A stretch of 46,843 bases of DNA from Frankia sp. AgB1.9 (GTDB lineage: Bacteria > Actinomycetota > Actinomycetes > Frankiales > Frankiaceae). Under the pieces are notes generated by a model. That model was given only the letters and a program-made list of their open reading frames with translations. It did no database searches and was not told the DNA's origin. The position numbers were made by a program, and so were the translations under genes. This document shows, one piece after another, positions 23,648 to 31,383 of the stretch. The DNA lies in the NCBI RefSeq assembly GCF_016786355.1, contig NZ_JADWYX010000040.1, positions 31,791 through 78,633 on the forward strand, read 5' to 3'. Numbering within the stretch: the stretch's first letter is position 1; the number at the start of each line of letters is the position of its first letter.

Positions 23648-25105
23648 ATGAAATATAGTAGCACCGGCCGCACCGACACCGCTGGCCGTACCGACACCGG
23701 CAGTGTCGAGAAGGTCGCCGATGAGCTGCGCGCGCTGGCGGACGCCCGCGCGGTGGGGGCCCGGCTTCCCAGCACCCGTGAGCTGCAGCAGCGCCTCGGC
23801 GTCGGGCCGGTCACCGTGCAGCGCGCGCTCGCCCGGCTGGTGACCGAGGGGGTGCTGGTCACCCGGCCAGGCGCCGGCACGTTCGTCGCGGCCCGCCGCA
23901 CCCCCCGCGTCGGGGACACCGACTGGCAGCAGGTGGCGCTGGGCGCGAGCCCCGTCGCCGGGTCCGGCGGGGTCGAGCTGGTGCTGGGCCGCGCGAGCGC
24001 CCACGGGTTCGAGCTGGGTTCCGGCTACCTTGACGCGTCGCTGCGGGCCGACAGCAGGCTCGCGGCCGCGGCGACGCGCGCGGTGCGCCGCCCGGATGCC
24101 TGGGCCGCTCCCCCGGCGATGGGGGTCGCCGAGCTGCGCAGCTGGTTCGGCCGGCAGATCGGCGCCGACCCCAGCGAGGTTCTGATCACCCCGGCCGCTC
24201 AGGGCGCGCTCTCGGCCGCGTTCCGCGCGCTCCTGCCGGCCGGCAGCCCGCTGCTGTTCGCGGTCCCGACCTACCACGGCGCGCTGGCCGTCGCGCGCAG
24301 CGCGGGCCTCGTCCCCGTGCCGGTGCCTACCGACGCGGACGGGGTGCGCCCGGAGCTGCTGGAGCGGGCGTTCGCGGCCACCTCGGCCCGGCTGCTGTTC
24401 CTGCAGCCCACGTACGCGAACCCGACCGGCGCCGTGCTAGCGCATGACCGCCGGCGCGCCGTCCTCGACATCTGCGAGAAGGCCGGCGCCTTCGTCGTCG
24501 AGGACGACTTCTCCCGTTGGCTCGGTCATGGCCAGCTCGCGCCGCCGCCGCTGTGGCGCGATGACGACGCGGGGCACGTCATCACCATCTGCTCACTGAC
24601 GAAGATCCTCGCACCGAGCCTGCGGGTCGGCGCTCTGGTGGCACGCGGGCCGGTGATGAACCGGCTGGCCGCGATGCGCCAGGTCGACGACTTCTTCGTG
24701 CCGACGCCGTTGCAGCACACCGCCATCGAGATGGTGACCGGCCCCGGCTGGGCGGCCCAGGTGCGGGCCGTCTCGACGGCGCTGCGGGTGCGGATGGCGG
24801 CGCTCACGGCAGCGCTCGCCGCCGAGCTGCCGGACTGCTCGTTCGAGAACCCGCACGGCGGGATCAGCCTGTGGCTGCGGCTGCCGCGGGGCACCGACGA
24901 CCAGGTGGTCGCGACCCGCGCCGCGCGCCTCGGGGTCTCGGTGATCCCGGGCCGGTACTTCGTGGTCGGCGAGCAGGACTCCAGCCACCTGCGGCTGTGC
25001 GTGGCCGGGATCGGCGAGCAGGACATCCCGACCGCGGTCGCCCTGCTGGCCGAGGCGGTCCACGCCAGCGCCGGCTCGATCGAGACAGGCGCGCTGGTGG
25101 GCTGA
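23648..25105 (+). CDS. MocR-type GntR/aminotransferase regulator
   Basis: The 485-residue protein has a GntR winged helix at about 15-80 (GARLPSTRELQQRLGVGPVT; VTRPGAGTFVAA) fused to a type I aminotransferase domain. The PLP lysine is K319 (CSLTKILAPSLRVG), with QPTYANPTGAVL and VVEDDFSRWL upstream. MocR proteins are PLP-dependent transcription factors that usually control an adjacent vitamin B6, GABA or amino-acid gene. No such target is obvious here except the small divergent gene. The ATG at 23648 lies 8-10 bases from a -10-like TATCAT and lacks a ribosome-binding site, so the message may be leaderless. Confidence 0.88.
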   Translation: MKYSSTGRTDTAGRTDTGSVEKVADELRALADARAVGARLPSTRELQQRLGVGPVTVQRALARLVTEGVLVTRPGAGTFVAARRTPRVGDTDWQQVALGASPVAGSGGVELVLGRASAHGFELGSGYLDASLRADSRLAAAATRAVRRPDAWAAPPAMGVAELRSWFGRQIGADPSEVLITPAAQGALSAAFRALLPAGSPLLFAVPTYHGALAVARSAGLVPVPVPTDADGVRPELLERAFAATSARLLFLQPTYANPTGAVLAHDRRRAVLDICEKAGAFVVEDDFSRWLGHGQLAPPPLWRDDDAGHVITICSLTKILAPSLRVGALVARGPVMNRLAAMRQVDDFFVPTPLQHTAIEMVTGPGWAAQVRAVSTALRVRMAALTAALAAELPDCSFENPHGGISLWLRLPRGTDDQVVATRAARLGVSVIPGRYFVVGEQDSSHLRLCVAGIGEQDIPTAVALLAEAVHASAGSIETGALVG

Positions 25106-25237
25106 CGTCACCCTCGACAACGGGCCGCCGACGGGAAATCGCGCAATTCCAGGCGGCCCGCCGTTCCAGGGGGAAATCAGCCTCCGGGAAACCGAGGAAA
25201 CATCGGCGCAACTACCCTGACCCTGTGGGGCGGGCTG

Positions 25238-25345
25238 ACGGTGTGCTCACCGTGGTATATGCACGACGGATCCTCAAAACCGGCCACAACTGGTGGCTGT
25301 ATCACGATGCTTCTACTACGGTGTCGAACGCGGATCCGTCGGATC
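25238..25345. promoter_or_regulatory. Three short inverted repeats upstream of the subtilase
   Basis: Within the 275-base gap before the protease lie ACGGTG-TGCT-CACCGT (25238-25253), GCCAC-N5-GTGGC (25283-25297) and GATCCG-T-CGGATC (25333-25345). Their centres are 44-50 bases apart. They could be operator sites for the secreted protease, but short symmetric elements also occur by chance in GC-rich DNA. Confidence 0.3.
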
Positions 25346-25380
25346 AAGCGCATTCCGCCCCCATAAAGGTGACCGTGTTC

Positions 25381-27144
25381 ATGCGCAGCTCCTCCTCATC
25401 CCCTCCCCAGGACCGCCGTACCGGCCGAGGGCGCCGGACCAGGCAGGCAGCCCTCGTCGCGGCCCTCCTCGCCGTCCCGGCCGCCGTCGCCCTGCCGGGC
25501 CCGGCCAACGCCGCCACGGCCCGGACCTACGTCGTCGTCTACGCCGGCTCGGCCCAGTCCGCCCGCGCGGCGATCGCCACGCTCGGCGGGACCGTGGTGT
25601 CCGAGAACGCCAAGGTGGGCCTCGCGACCATCACCTCGACCGACCCCGCGTTCGAGGCGAAGGCCGACCAGAACGCGGCACTCGTCGGTGCCGCTCCCAA
25701 CTCCCCGATCGGCTACGCGATCCCGGACGCCGCCGGCGCCGGCTCGGCCGATCCCGGCGACTCGTTCACCCAGCGGGAGCGCAGCACCTCCCGGGCGGGC
25801 GGCGCGCCCAGCCGCTGGGGCCCACCCGGCAAGCCCACGCCGGCCGCCGAGCCGCTCGCCGGCGCGCAGTGGGACATGCAGATGATCGGCGCCACGCCGA
25901 CCGGCTCGTACAAGTCCCAGCCGGGCAACAAGGGCGTGCTGGTCGGCGTGATCGACACCGGCATCGACGGCACCCACCCGGACGTCGCGCCGAACTTCAA
26001 CGCGAAGCTGTCCCGCAACTTCGTCACGGACATTCCGACCGACCCGGTCTCCGGCGAGGAGATGGACGGGCCGTGTGAGCACCCGTCCTGCATCGACCCG
26101 GTGAACGAGGACGACGACGGCCACGGAACCCACGTCGCGTCCACCATCGCCGCGCCGATCAACGGCCTGGGCATCGCGGGCGTCGCGCCGAACGTGCAGC
26201 TGGTGAACATCCGCGCCGGCCAGGACGCGGGCTTCTTCTTCCTGAAGCCCACGATCGACGCGATCACGTACGCCGGGGACATCGGCGTCGACGTGGTCAA
26301 CATGTCGTTCTACACCGACCCGTGGCTGTTCAACTGCACGGCGAACCCGGCTGACACCCCGCAGCAGCAGGCCGAACAGCGCACGATCATCACGGCCACC
26401 CAGCGCGCGGTCGGCTACGCGACGGCCCACAACGTCACGCTGATCGCGGCCTCGGGCAACGAGTCGACCGACCTCGACCATCTCTCGTCGGACGACACCA
26501 GCCCGGACTACCCGTATCCGCAGAGCGCGACGGCCGCGCACTCGCGCGTCATCGACAACTCGTGCCTGTCGATGCCGTCGGAGGCCAACGGCGTCCTGTC
26601 CGTCAACGCGGTCGGCCCGTCCAAGCGGCTGTCGTACTTCAGCAACTACGGCCTGACCCACACGACGGTCGCGGCGCCCGGCGGTGACTACGACGACCAG
26701 TACGGCTCGGCGACGTTCCGCACCCCGGGGAACCTGATCCTGGCCGCCTACCCGAAGAACGTCGCCACGGCCGTCGGCGACATCGACAGCGCGGGCAACC
26801 CGACGACCCCGTTCGTGATCCGCGACGACAGCAAGGGCGTCACGTCGTACTACCAGTACCTGCAGGGAACGTCGATGGCCTCCCCGCACGCGGTCGGGGT
26901 CGCTGCGCTCATCGTCAGCCAGCTCGGGCGCCCCGACCGGGCCCACGGCGGGCTGACGCTCGATCCGAAGACCGTCACGCGGGCGCTCGAACAGACGGCG
27001 ACCCCGACGGCCTGCCCGGCCGCCAACCAGTACCCCGAGCCCCAGAACGCCGGCTACGCGCCGGTCTGCCAGGGCACTGCCAAGGACAACGGCTTCTACG
27101 GGTACGGCATCATCAGCGCGGCGAACGTGGCCAAGCTGCGCTGA
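25381..27144 (+). CDS. Secreted S8 subtilisin-like serine protease
   Basis: The 587-residue preproprotein has a signal peptide (RRTRQAALVAALLAVPAAVA, cut after PANA near 44) and an I9-like propeptide (TYVVVYAGSAQSARAAI to about 110). The catalytic domain has D192 (VIDTGIDGTHPD), H248 (DGHGTHVAST), oxyanion N360 (AASGNES) and S498 (LQGTSMASPH), all intact. No C-terminal anchor or extra domain is seen, so it should be released outside the cell. The ATG at 25381 is preceded by AAAGGTGA; an in-frame GTG six bases upstream is also possible. A strong hairpin follows the stop. Confidence 0.93.
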   Translation: MRSSSSSPPQDRRTGRGRRTRQAALVAALLAVPAAVALPGPANAATARTYVVVYAGSAQSARAAIATLGGTVVSENAKVGLATITSTDPAFEAKADQNAALVGAAPNSPIGYAIPDAAGAGSADPGDSFTQRERSTSRAGGAPSRWGPPGKPTPAAEPLAGAQWDMQMIGATPTGSYKSQPGNKGVLVGVIDTGIDGTHPDVAPNFNAKLSRNFVTDIPTDPVSGEEMDGPCEHPSCIDPVNEDDDGHGTHVASTIAAPINGLGIAGVAPNVQLVNIRAGQDAGFFFLKPTIDAITYAGDIGVDVVNMSFYTDPWLFNCTANPADTPQQQAEQRTIITATQRAVGYATAHNVTLIAASGNESTDLDHLSSDDTSPDYPYPQSATAAHSRVIDNSCLSMPSEANGVLSVNAVGPSKRLSYFSNYGLTHTTVAAPGGDYDDQYGSATFRTPGNLILAAYPKNVATAVGDIDSAGNPTTPFVIRDDSKGVTSYYQYLQGTSMASPHAVGVAALIVSQLGRPDRAHGGLTLDPKTVTRALEQTATPTACPAANQYPEPQNAGYAPVCQGTAKDNGFYGYGIISAANVAKLR

Positions 27145-27172
27145 GCACGGCAACGGTCTGACCGCGACAGGG

Positions 27173-27210
27173 AACGGGCCCGGACGGCGAGAAAGCCGTC
27201 CGGGCCCGTT
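27173..27210. terminator. Bidirectional hairpin terminator
   Basis: AACGGGCCCGGACGGC at 27173-27188 pairs with 27195-27210 around a GAGAAA loop, a perfect 16-base stem. It lies between the convergent protease and acyl-CoA ligase genes and can serve both. Confidence 0.85.
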
Positions 27211-27233
27211 CTGTTCCCGCCCGGGGAAAGGGT

Positions 27234-28850
27234 TCAGGGCGCGTAGCGGGCCCGCAGCTCGTGCTTGAGAATCTTCAGCGTGGCATTTCGGGGCAGCGCG
27301 TCGAGGATCTCCAGGCGTTCCGGGATCTTCTGCGTCATCAGCCCGGCGGCGCGCAGGAACGCGACCAGCTCGGCCAGCGTGGGCGACGGCTCGCCGGCCG
27401 CGGGTTCGACGACCGCGCAGACCAGCTCGCCGCGCTCGGCGTCCGGCAGCCCGACGACCGCGACGGCGCCGACCTTCGGGTGCTGGTAGAGCAGGTCCTC
27501 GACCTCCCTGGCCGAGACGTTCTCACCCTTGCGAATGATCACGTCCTTGAGCCGGCCGGTCAGGGTGACGTGCCCGTCCGGGCGGATGACGCCCAGGTCT
27601 CCGGTCCGGAACCAGCCGTCCTCGTCGAAGGCGGCGGCGGTCGCCTCGGCGTCGGTGTACCCGGCGCAGACCGTCGCGCCGCGTACCCGGACCTCGCCCT
27701 CGACACCGGCGGGCGCGACCACGCCGTCGGCGCCGACGACCCGCACCTCGACCCCGGGCAGCGGGGCGCCCTCGGAGTACATCAACGCGTCGTCGCTGTC
27801 CGCCGGTGACCCCTGGGTGATCATCGGGATCTCGGTCATCCCGTAGCCGTGCGCGACCGGGATGCCGAGCTCCCGCTTCACGTCGGTGAACAGCTCCGGT
27901 GGCTTGGGCGCCCCGCCACCGGCGAGCAGGCGCAGCGTCGGGACCAGCGGCTGGCCGGGCGTCGGCGACTGGCGCTGCGCGGTCAGCAGCGCGGTGTAGA
28001 AGGCGGTCGAACCGCCGGCGAGGGTGACCCCGTAGCGGCGGAAGGCGGCGACCGCGTCGGCCGGGACGAACGCCTCCAGCAGCAGCGCCGGGAATCCGAC
28101 GGACAGCATCATCGCCAGGTAGTCCGGCCCGCCGATGTGTGCCACAGGGAAGGCGATCGAGCCGACGTCGTCCGGGCGGGCGCCCAGCGCCAGCGCGAGG
28201 CCGACGCCAGCGGCGATCAGCGAGGAGTCCCGGTGCCGCACGCCCTTGGGCTGCGAGGTCGTCCCGGAGGTGTAGTAGATCCAGCGGATCTTCTCGCCGT
28301 CGGTGGGCGGTGGCGGCAGCAGCGCCGGGTCGCCCTCCGGGAGGGCCTCCCGGCCGGTGCCGACCACCAGCACCCGGGGCCGGTAGACCAGGTCCCGGCT
28401 CGCCGCGGCGGCGAGCTCGACGTAGTCCGTGCCGCGCCAGGTCCCGGGGACGCAGAACAGCCGCGCGCCGGTCTGGCGCAGCGCGACGGCGACCTCGCGC
28501 TCCCGGTAGATGTGGATGATCGGCACCTGCACGGCCCCGAGGCGGGCAAGCGCCATCGACAGCACCGCCGTCTCGACCCGGGTCGGCAGCTGCCAGCAGA
28601 CCCGAGCGCCCGGCCCGACGGCGTACTCGTCGAGCAGCCCGGCCGCGACCCGCTCGGCCCGGGCGGCCAGCTCGGCGCAGGTGATCCGGACGGGCCCGTC
28701 CGCGCCGTCGGCGAGCAGGAGCGGCGCGTCCGGGGTGAGCGCCGCGCGGCGCGCGAGCAGGCCCCACAGCGTCGCGACGTCCACGCCGGTGATCATTCCT
28801 GCCGCCTCGGCCGGGCCGGTGGCCGGTGCCTGCGTCGGGGTGCTCGCCAT
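27234..28850 (-). CDS. Acyl-CoA synthetase (FadD-like ligase)
   Basis: The 538-residue ANL-superfamily ligase has the P-loop YYTSGTTSQPKGV near 195, GYGMTE near 345, DGWFRTGDLG and the hinge GRLKDVIIRKGENVSAREVE. The C-terminal catalytic lysine motif is LPRNATLKILKHELR. It activates a carboxylic acid to its CoA ester through an adenylate. Recalled relatives include cyclohexanecarboxylate and medium-chain acid ligases rather than FadD3. The ATG at 28850 has GAGGG seven bases upstream. A perfect KstR box lies 38 bases upstream, so a role in activating a steroid side chain or ring-derived acid is likely. Confidence 0.88.
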   Translation of the reverse strand: MASTPTQAPATGPAEAAGMITGVDVATLWGLLARRAALTPDAPLLLADGADGPVRITCAELAARAERVAAGLLDEYAVGPGARVCWQLPTRVETAVLSMALARLGAVQVPIIHIYREREVAVALRQTGARLFCVPGTWRGTDYVELAAAASRDLVYRPRVLVVGTGREALPEGDPALLPPPPTDGEKIRWIYYTSGTTSQPKGVRHRDSSLIAAGVGLALALGARPDDVGSIAFPVAHIGGPDYLAMMLSVGFPALLLEAFVPADAVAAFRRYGVTLAGGSTAFYTALLTAQRQSPTPGQPLVPTLRLLAGGGAPKPPELFTDVKRELGIPVAHGYGMTEIPMITQGSPADSDDALMYSEGAPLPGVEVRVVGADGVVAPAGVEGEVRVRGATVCAGYTDAEATAAAFDEDGWFRTGDLGVIRPDGHVTLTGRLKDVIIRKGENVSAREVEDLLYQHPKVGAVAVVGLPDAERGELVCAVVEPAAGEPSPTLAELVAFLRAAGLMTQKIPERLEILDALPRNATLKILKHELRARYAP

Positions 28851-28887
28851 CCGCGTGCCCTCCAGTCGTCGCTCCCGGCCAGCAATA

Positions 28888-28901
28888 TAGAACCTGTTCT
28901 A
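28888..28901 (-). promoter_or_regulatory. KstR box (perfect), acyl-CoA ligase promoter
   Basis: TAGAACCTGTTCTA fits the KstR motif TnnAACnnGTTnnA at all fixed positions and is symmetrical apart from the central CT. It lies 38 bases before the acyl-CoA ligase start and includes the amidohydrolase stop codon (28899-28901). Confidence 0.85.
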
Positions 28902-30122
28902 TCTACTGGCCAGGTCGAGCCCGAGCATCCGGATCGCGTTGCCGCGTACGACCTTGTGGACCGTCTCGGCGTCCAGGCCCGCCATCAGCTGCTCGGCGAC
29001 CCGCTTGGTCTCGGGCCAGGTCGAGTCGGTGTGCGGGTAGTCGGTCTCGAAGGTGACGTTGTCGACACCGATCTCCGCCAGTGACGCGAGGCCGTGCCGG
29101 TCGCGGAAGAAGCAGCCGTACACCTGCCGGCGAAAGTAGGTCGACGGCGCCTGCGGTACGAGGTCACGCACCCCGCCCCAGGCCCGGTGCTCCCGCCAGA
29201 CGTCGTCCGCCCGTTCCAGCGCGTAGGGCAGCCAGCCGATCTGGCCCTCCGAGTAGGCCAGCTTCAGGGTCGGGAAGCGGACCAGCAGGCCGGAGAACAG
29301 CCAGTCCGCGAGCGAGGCCATCGCGTTGTTGAACGACAGCGTCGCCGCGACCGCGACCGGCGCGTCGGCCGAGGTCGCCGGCATCGACGACGACGAGCCG
29401 ATGTGCATGCAGACCACCGTCCCGGTCTCCTGGCAGGCGGCGGCGAACGGGTCCCAGTAGCCGCTGTGGATGCTCGGCAGGCCGAGCTTCGGCGGGATCT
29501 CGCTGAAGCAGACGGCCCGCACGCCACGGGCCGCGTTGCGGCGGACCTCGGCCGCCGCGAGGTCCACGTCCCACAGCGGGATCAGGCACAGCGGGATCAG
29601 GCGGCCGCCCGAGTCGCCGCACCACTCCTCGACCATCCAGTCGTTGTAGGCGGTGACGCAGGCAGCGGCGAGGTTCCGGTCGGCGGCCTCGGCGAACGTC
29701 TGGCCGCAGAACCGCGGGAACGTCGGGAACGACAGCGACGCCTCGACGTGGTTGAGGTCCATGTCGGCCAGCCGGGCGGCCGGCTCGTAACAGCCGGGGC
29801 GCATCTCGTCGTAGGTGATCGGCGTCATCGTCATCTCGTCACGGTCGAAGCCGACCGCCGCGACGTGCCGCTTGTTGATGTAGACGAGGTCCTCGTAGAC
29901 CCAGCAGTCGGCCGGCGGGCCGTCCGGGTCGAAGGTCTGCCGGTAGCTGCCGCCGCCGACGTGCGCGAGCGTCCCGATGCCACGCCGCTCCACCCGCGGG
30001 CCGGCGTCGCGGAACCGGGCCGGCAGCCAGGTCCGCCACAGGTGCGCGGGCTCCACGACGTGGTCGTCCACGCTGATGATCCTCGGCAGCTCGCCGAACG
30101 AGTGCCCGCCGTCCGTCGTCAT
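28899..30122 (-). CDS. Amidohydrolase-2 family TIM-barrel hydrolase
   Basis: The 407-residue protein begins with IISVDDHVVEPAHLW, the metal-binding D-H entry of amidohydrolase-2 proteins. It continues with DMDLNHVEASLSFPTFPRF, CMHIGSSS and FETDYPHTDSTW, where the C-terminal Asp/His metal site lies. Family members hydrolyse or decarboxylate cyclic acids and are common in actinobacterial steroid and terpenoid loci. The ATG at 30122 has GGAAGGA about eight bases upstream, in a segment repeated three times. It is followed by the KstR-boxed acyl-CoA ligase on the same strand, which suggests a common pathway. Substrate unknown. Confidence 0.82.
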   Translation of the reverse strand: MTTDGGHSFGELPRIISVDDHVVEPAHLWRTWLPARFRDAGPRVERRGIGTLAHVGGGSYRQTFDPDGPPADCWVYEDLVYINKRHVAAVGFDRDEMTMTPITYDEMRPGCYEPAARLADMDLNHVEASLSFPTFPRFCGQTFAEAADRNLAAACVTAYNDWMVEEWCGDSGGRLIPLCLIPLWDVDLAAAEVRRNAARGVRAVCFSEIPPKLGLPSIHSGYWDPFAAACQETGTVVCMHIGSSSSMPATSADAPVAVAATLSFNNAMASLADWLFSGLLVRFPTLKLAYSEGQIGWLPYALERADDVWREHRAWGGVRDLVPQAPSTYFRRQVYGCFFRDRHGLASLAEIGVDNVTFETDYPHTDSTWPETKRVAEQLMAGLDAETVHKVVRGNAIRMLGLDLASR

Positions 30123-30176
30123 CGCCAGGTCCTTCCGTATCGCCAGGTCCTTGCGTGATCGCCAGGTCCGTCCACG
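30121..30176 (-). repeat. Triplicated ribosome-binding/start segment
   Basis: On the minus strand the unit GGACCTGGCGAT occurs three times, at an 18-19 base period (top-strand starts 30121, 30139, 30158). The first copy read from the gene carries the ATG of the amidohydrolase. The other two copies, further upstream, read GCGATA and GCGATC and so repeat the ribosome-binding site without a start codon. Confidence 0.8.
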
Positions 30177-30243
30177 CCGGCCAGCGCCGACGGACGCGCG
30201 GCGCGGCCGGTCCGCTCGACGCGCCCCGACGCTAACATCAGAT

Positions 30244-30258
30244 CTGACGGACCGTCAG
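30244..30258. promoter_or_regulatory. Palindromic operator before alcohol dehydrogenase
   Basis: CTGACGGACCGTCAG is a perfect inverted repeat around a central A, just downstream of a TAACAT -10-like element (30233-30238). It ends 24 bases before the dehydrogenase start. Its form is typical of TetR-family operators. No cognate regulator lies adjacent. Confidence 0.6.
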
Positions 30259-30282
30259 GTCGTCTCCCTCCCAGGAGGTTTC

Positions 30283-31347
30283 ATGACCCGCATCGGCGGC
30301 ATGCCGGCCTACCGGATCACCGCCTGGCAACGGTCGCCGCACCTGGTCGAAGCGCCGGTGCCGAAGCCGGGCCCTGGCGAGGTGCTGGTCGCCGTGGCGG
30401 CCAACGGGCTGTGCCACTCGGACCTGACGATGAGCCAGATTCCCGGTGAGATCGGCGACCTGATCGGCTGGCGGGTGCCGTTCACCCTCGGCCACGAGAT
30501 CGCCGGCACGGTCGTGGAGCACGGCCCGGACGCGGCGGTCGCCCCGGCCGTCGGCACCGCCGTCGCGCTGGTCTCGCCGACGTCCTGCGGCCGGTGCGCC
30601 TACTGCCTGGCCGGGCGGGACAGCGCCTGCCCGAACGGCCTGGCCGGCCGCGGCTACGGCCGCGACGGCGGTCTCGCGCCCTACGTGGTCGCGCCGGTCC
30701 GGGCGCTGATCCCGCTGAACGGGCTCGACCCGGTAGCCGCCGCCCCGCTAACGGACGCCGGCGCCACGTCGTACCACGCGGTCCGCCGCGTGCTGCCGGT
30801 GCTGGAGCCGGGCAGCACCGCGGTCGTGCTGGGCGCGGGCGGGCTCGGCGGCTTCGCGATCCAGCACCTGAAGGCCTGCTCCCCGGCCCGCGTGGTCGCC
30901 GTCGACGTCTCCCCCGCCCGGCTCGCCACGGCGGCGGAGCTGGGCGCGGACGAGACCCTGCCAGGCGTCGGCGACGACCCGCGCGCGACCACCGGCGCGC
31001 TCAAGGAGCTGACCGGCGGCGACGGTGCGGCCGCCGTGCTCGACTTCGTCGGCACCGACGCGACGATCGCGGCGGGCATCGGCGCCGTCCGACCGTGCGG
31101 CGCGTTCGGGCTGGTCGGCTCAGCCGGCGGGAGGCTGCGGGCTGGCTGGTACGGCGGCCTGCCCCGCGAGGCGGAGGTCTTCACCTTCCAGGGCTCGACG
31201 ATCGCCGACGCGCACGCCGTGGTCGCGCTGGCCGCCGCCGGCCGCATCCGCAGCCTGGTCGAGGTCTTCACACTCGACCAGGTCGCCGACGCCTACCGAG
31301 CCCTCGACGAGGCCACCCTGCGCGGCCGAGCGGTCATCACCCCCTGA
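30283..31347 (+). CDS. Zinc-dependent alcohol dehydrogenase (MDR family)
   Basis: The 354-residue protein has the catalytic zinc site C-H in NGLCHSDLT and GHEIAG. The structural zinc cysteine cluster is CGRCAYCLAGRDSACPNG, and the NAD(P) motif is VLGAGGLGGFAIQHLK. It oxidises an alcohol to an aldehyde or ketone, or the reverse. The ATG at 30283 has an excellent AGGAGG six bases upstream. It is divergent from the amidohydrolase, with a perfect palindrome in its promoter. The steroid-gene neighbourhood suggests a hydroxy-steroid or side-chain alcohol substrate, which is inference. Confidence 0.9.
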   Translation: MTRIGGMPAYRITAWQRSPHLVEAPVPKPGPGEVLVAVAANGLCHSDLTMSQIPGEIGDLIGWRVPFTLGHEIAGTVVEHGPDAAVAPAVGTAVALVSPTSCGRCAYCLAGRDSACPNGLAGRGYGRDGGLAPYVVAPVRALIPLNGLDPVAAAPLTDAGATSYHAVRRVLPVLEPGSTAVVLGAGGLGGFAIQHLKACSPARVVAVDVSPARLATAAELGADETLPGVGDDPRATTGALKELTGGDGAAAVLDFVGTDATIAAGIGAVRPCGAFGLVGSAGGRLRAGWYGGLPREAEVFTFQGSTIADAHAVVALAAAGRIRSLVEVFTLDQVADAYRALDEATLRGRAVITP

Positions 31348-31383
31348 CCGCCCCGCCCGCGGACCAGGTCCAGGCCGGTTCGG

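Noticed and set aside
27234..28850. Acyl-CoA ligase as FadD3, completing the KstR2 module
   Set aside because: The N-terminal sequence does not resemble recalled FadD3, and its promoter has a KstR box, not a KstR2 box.
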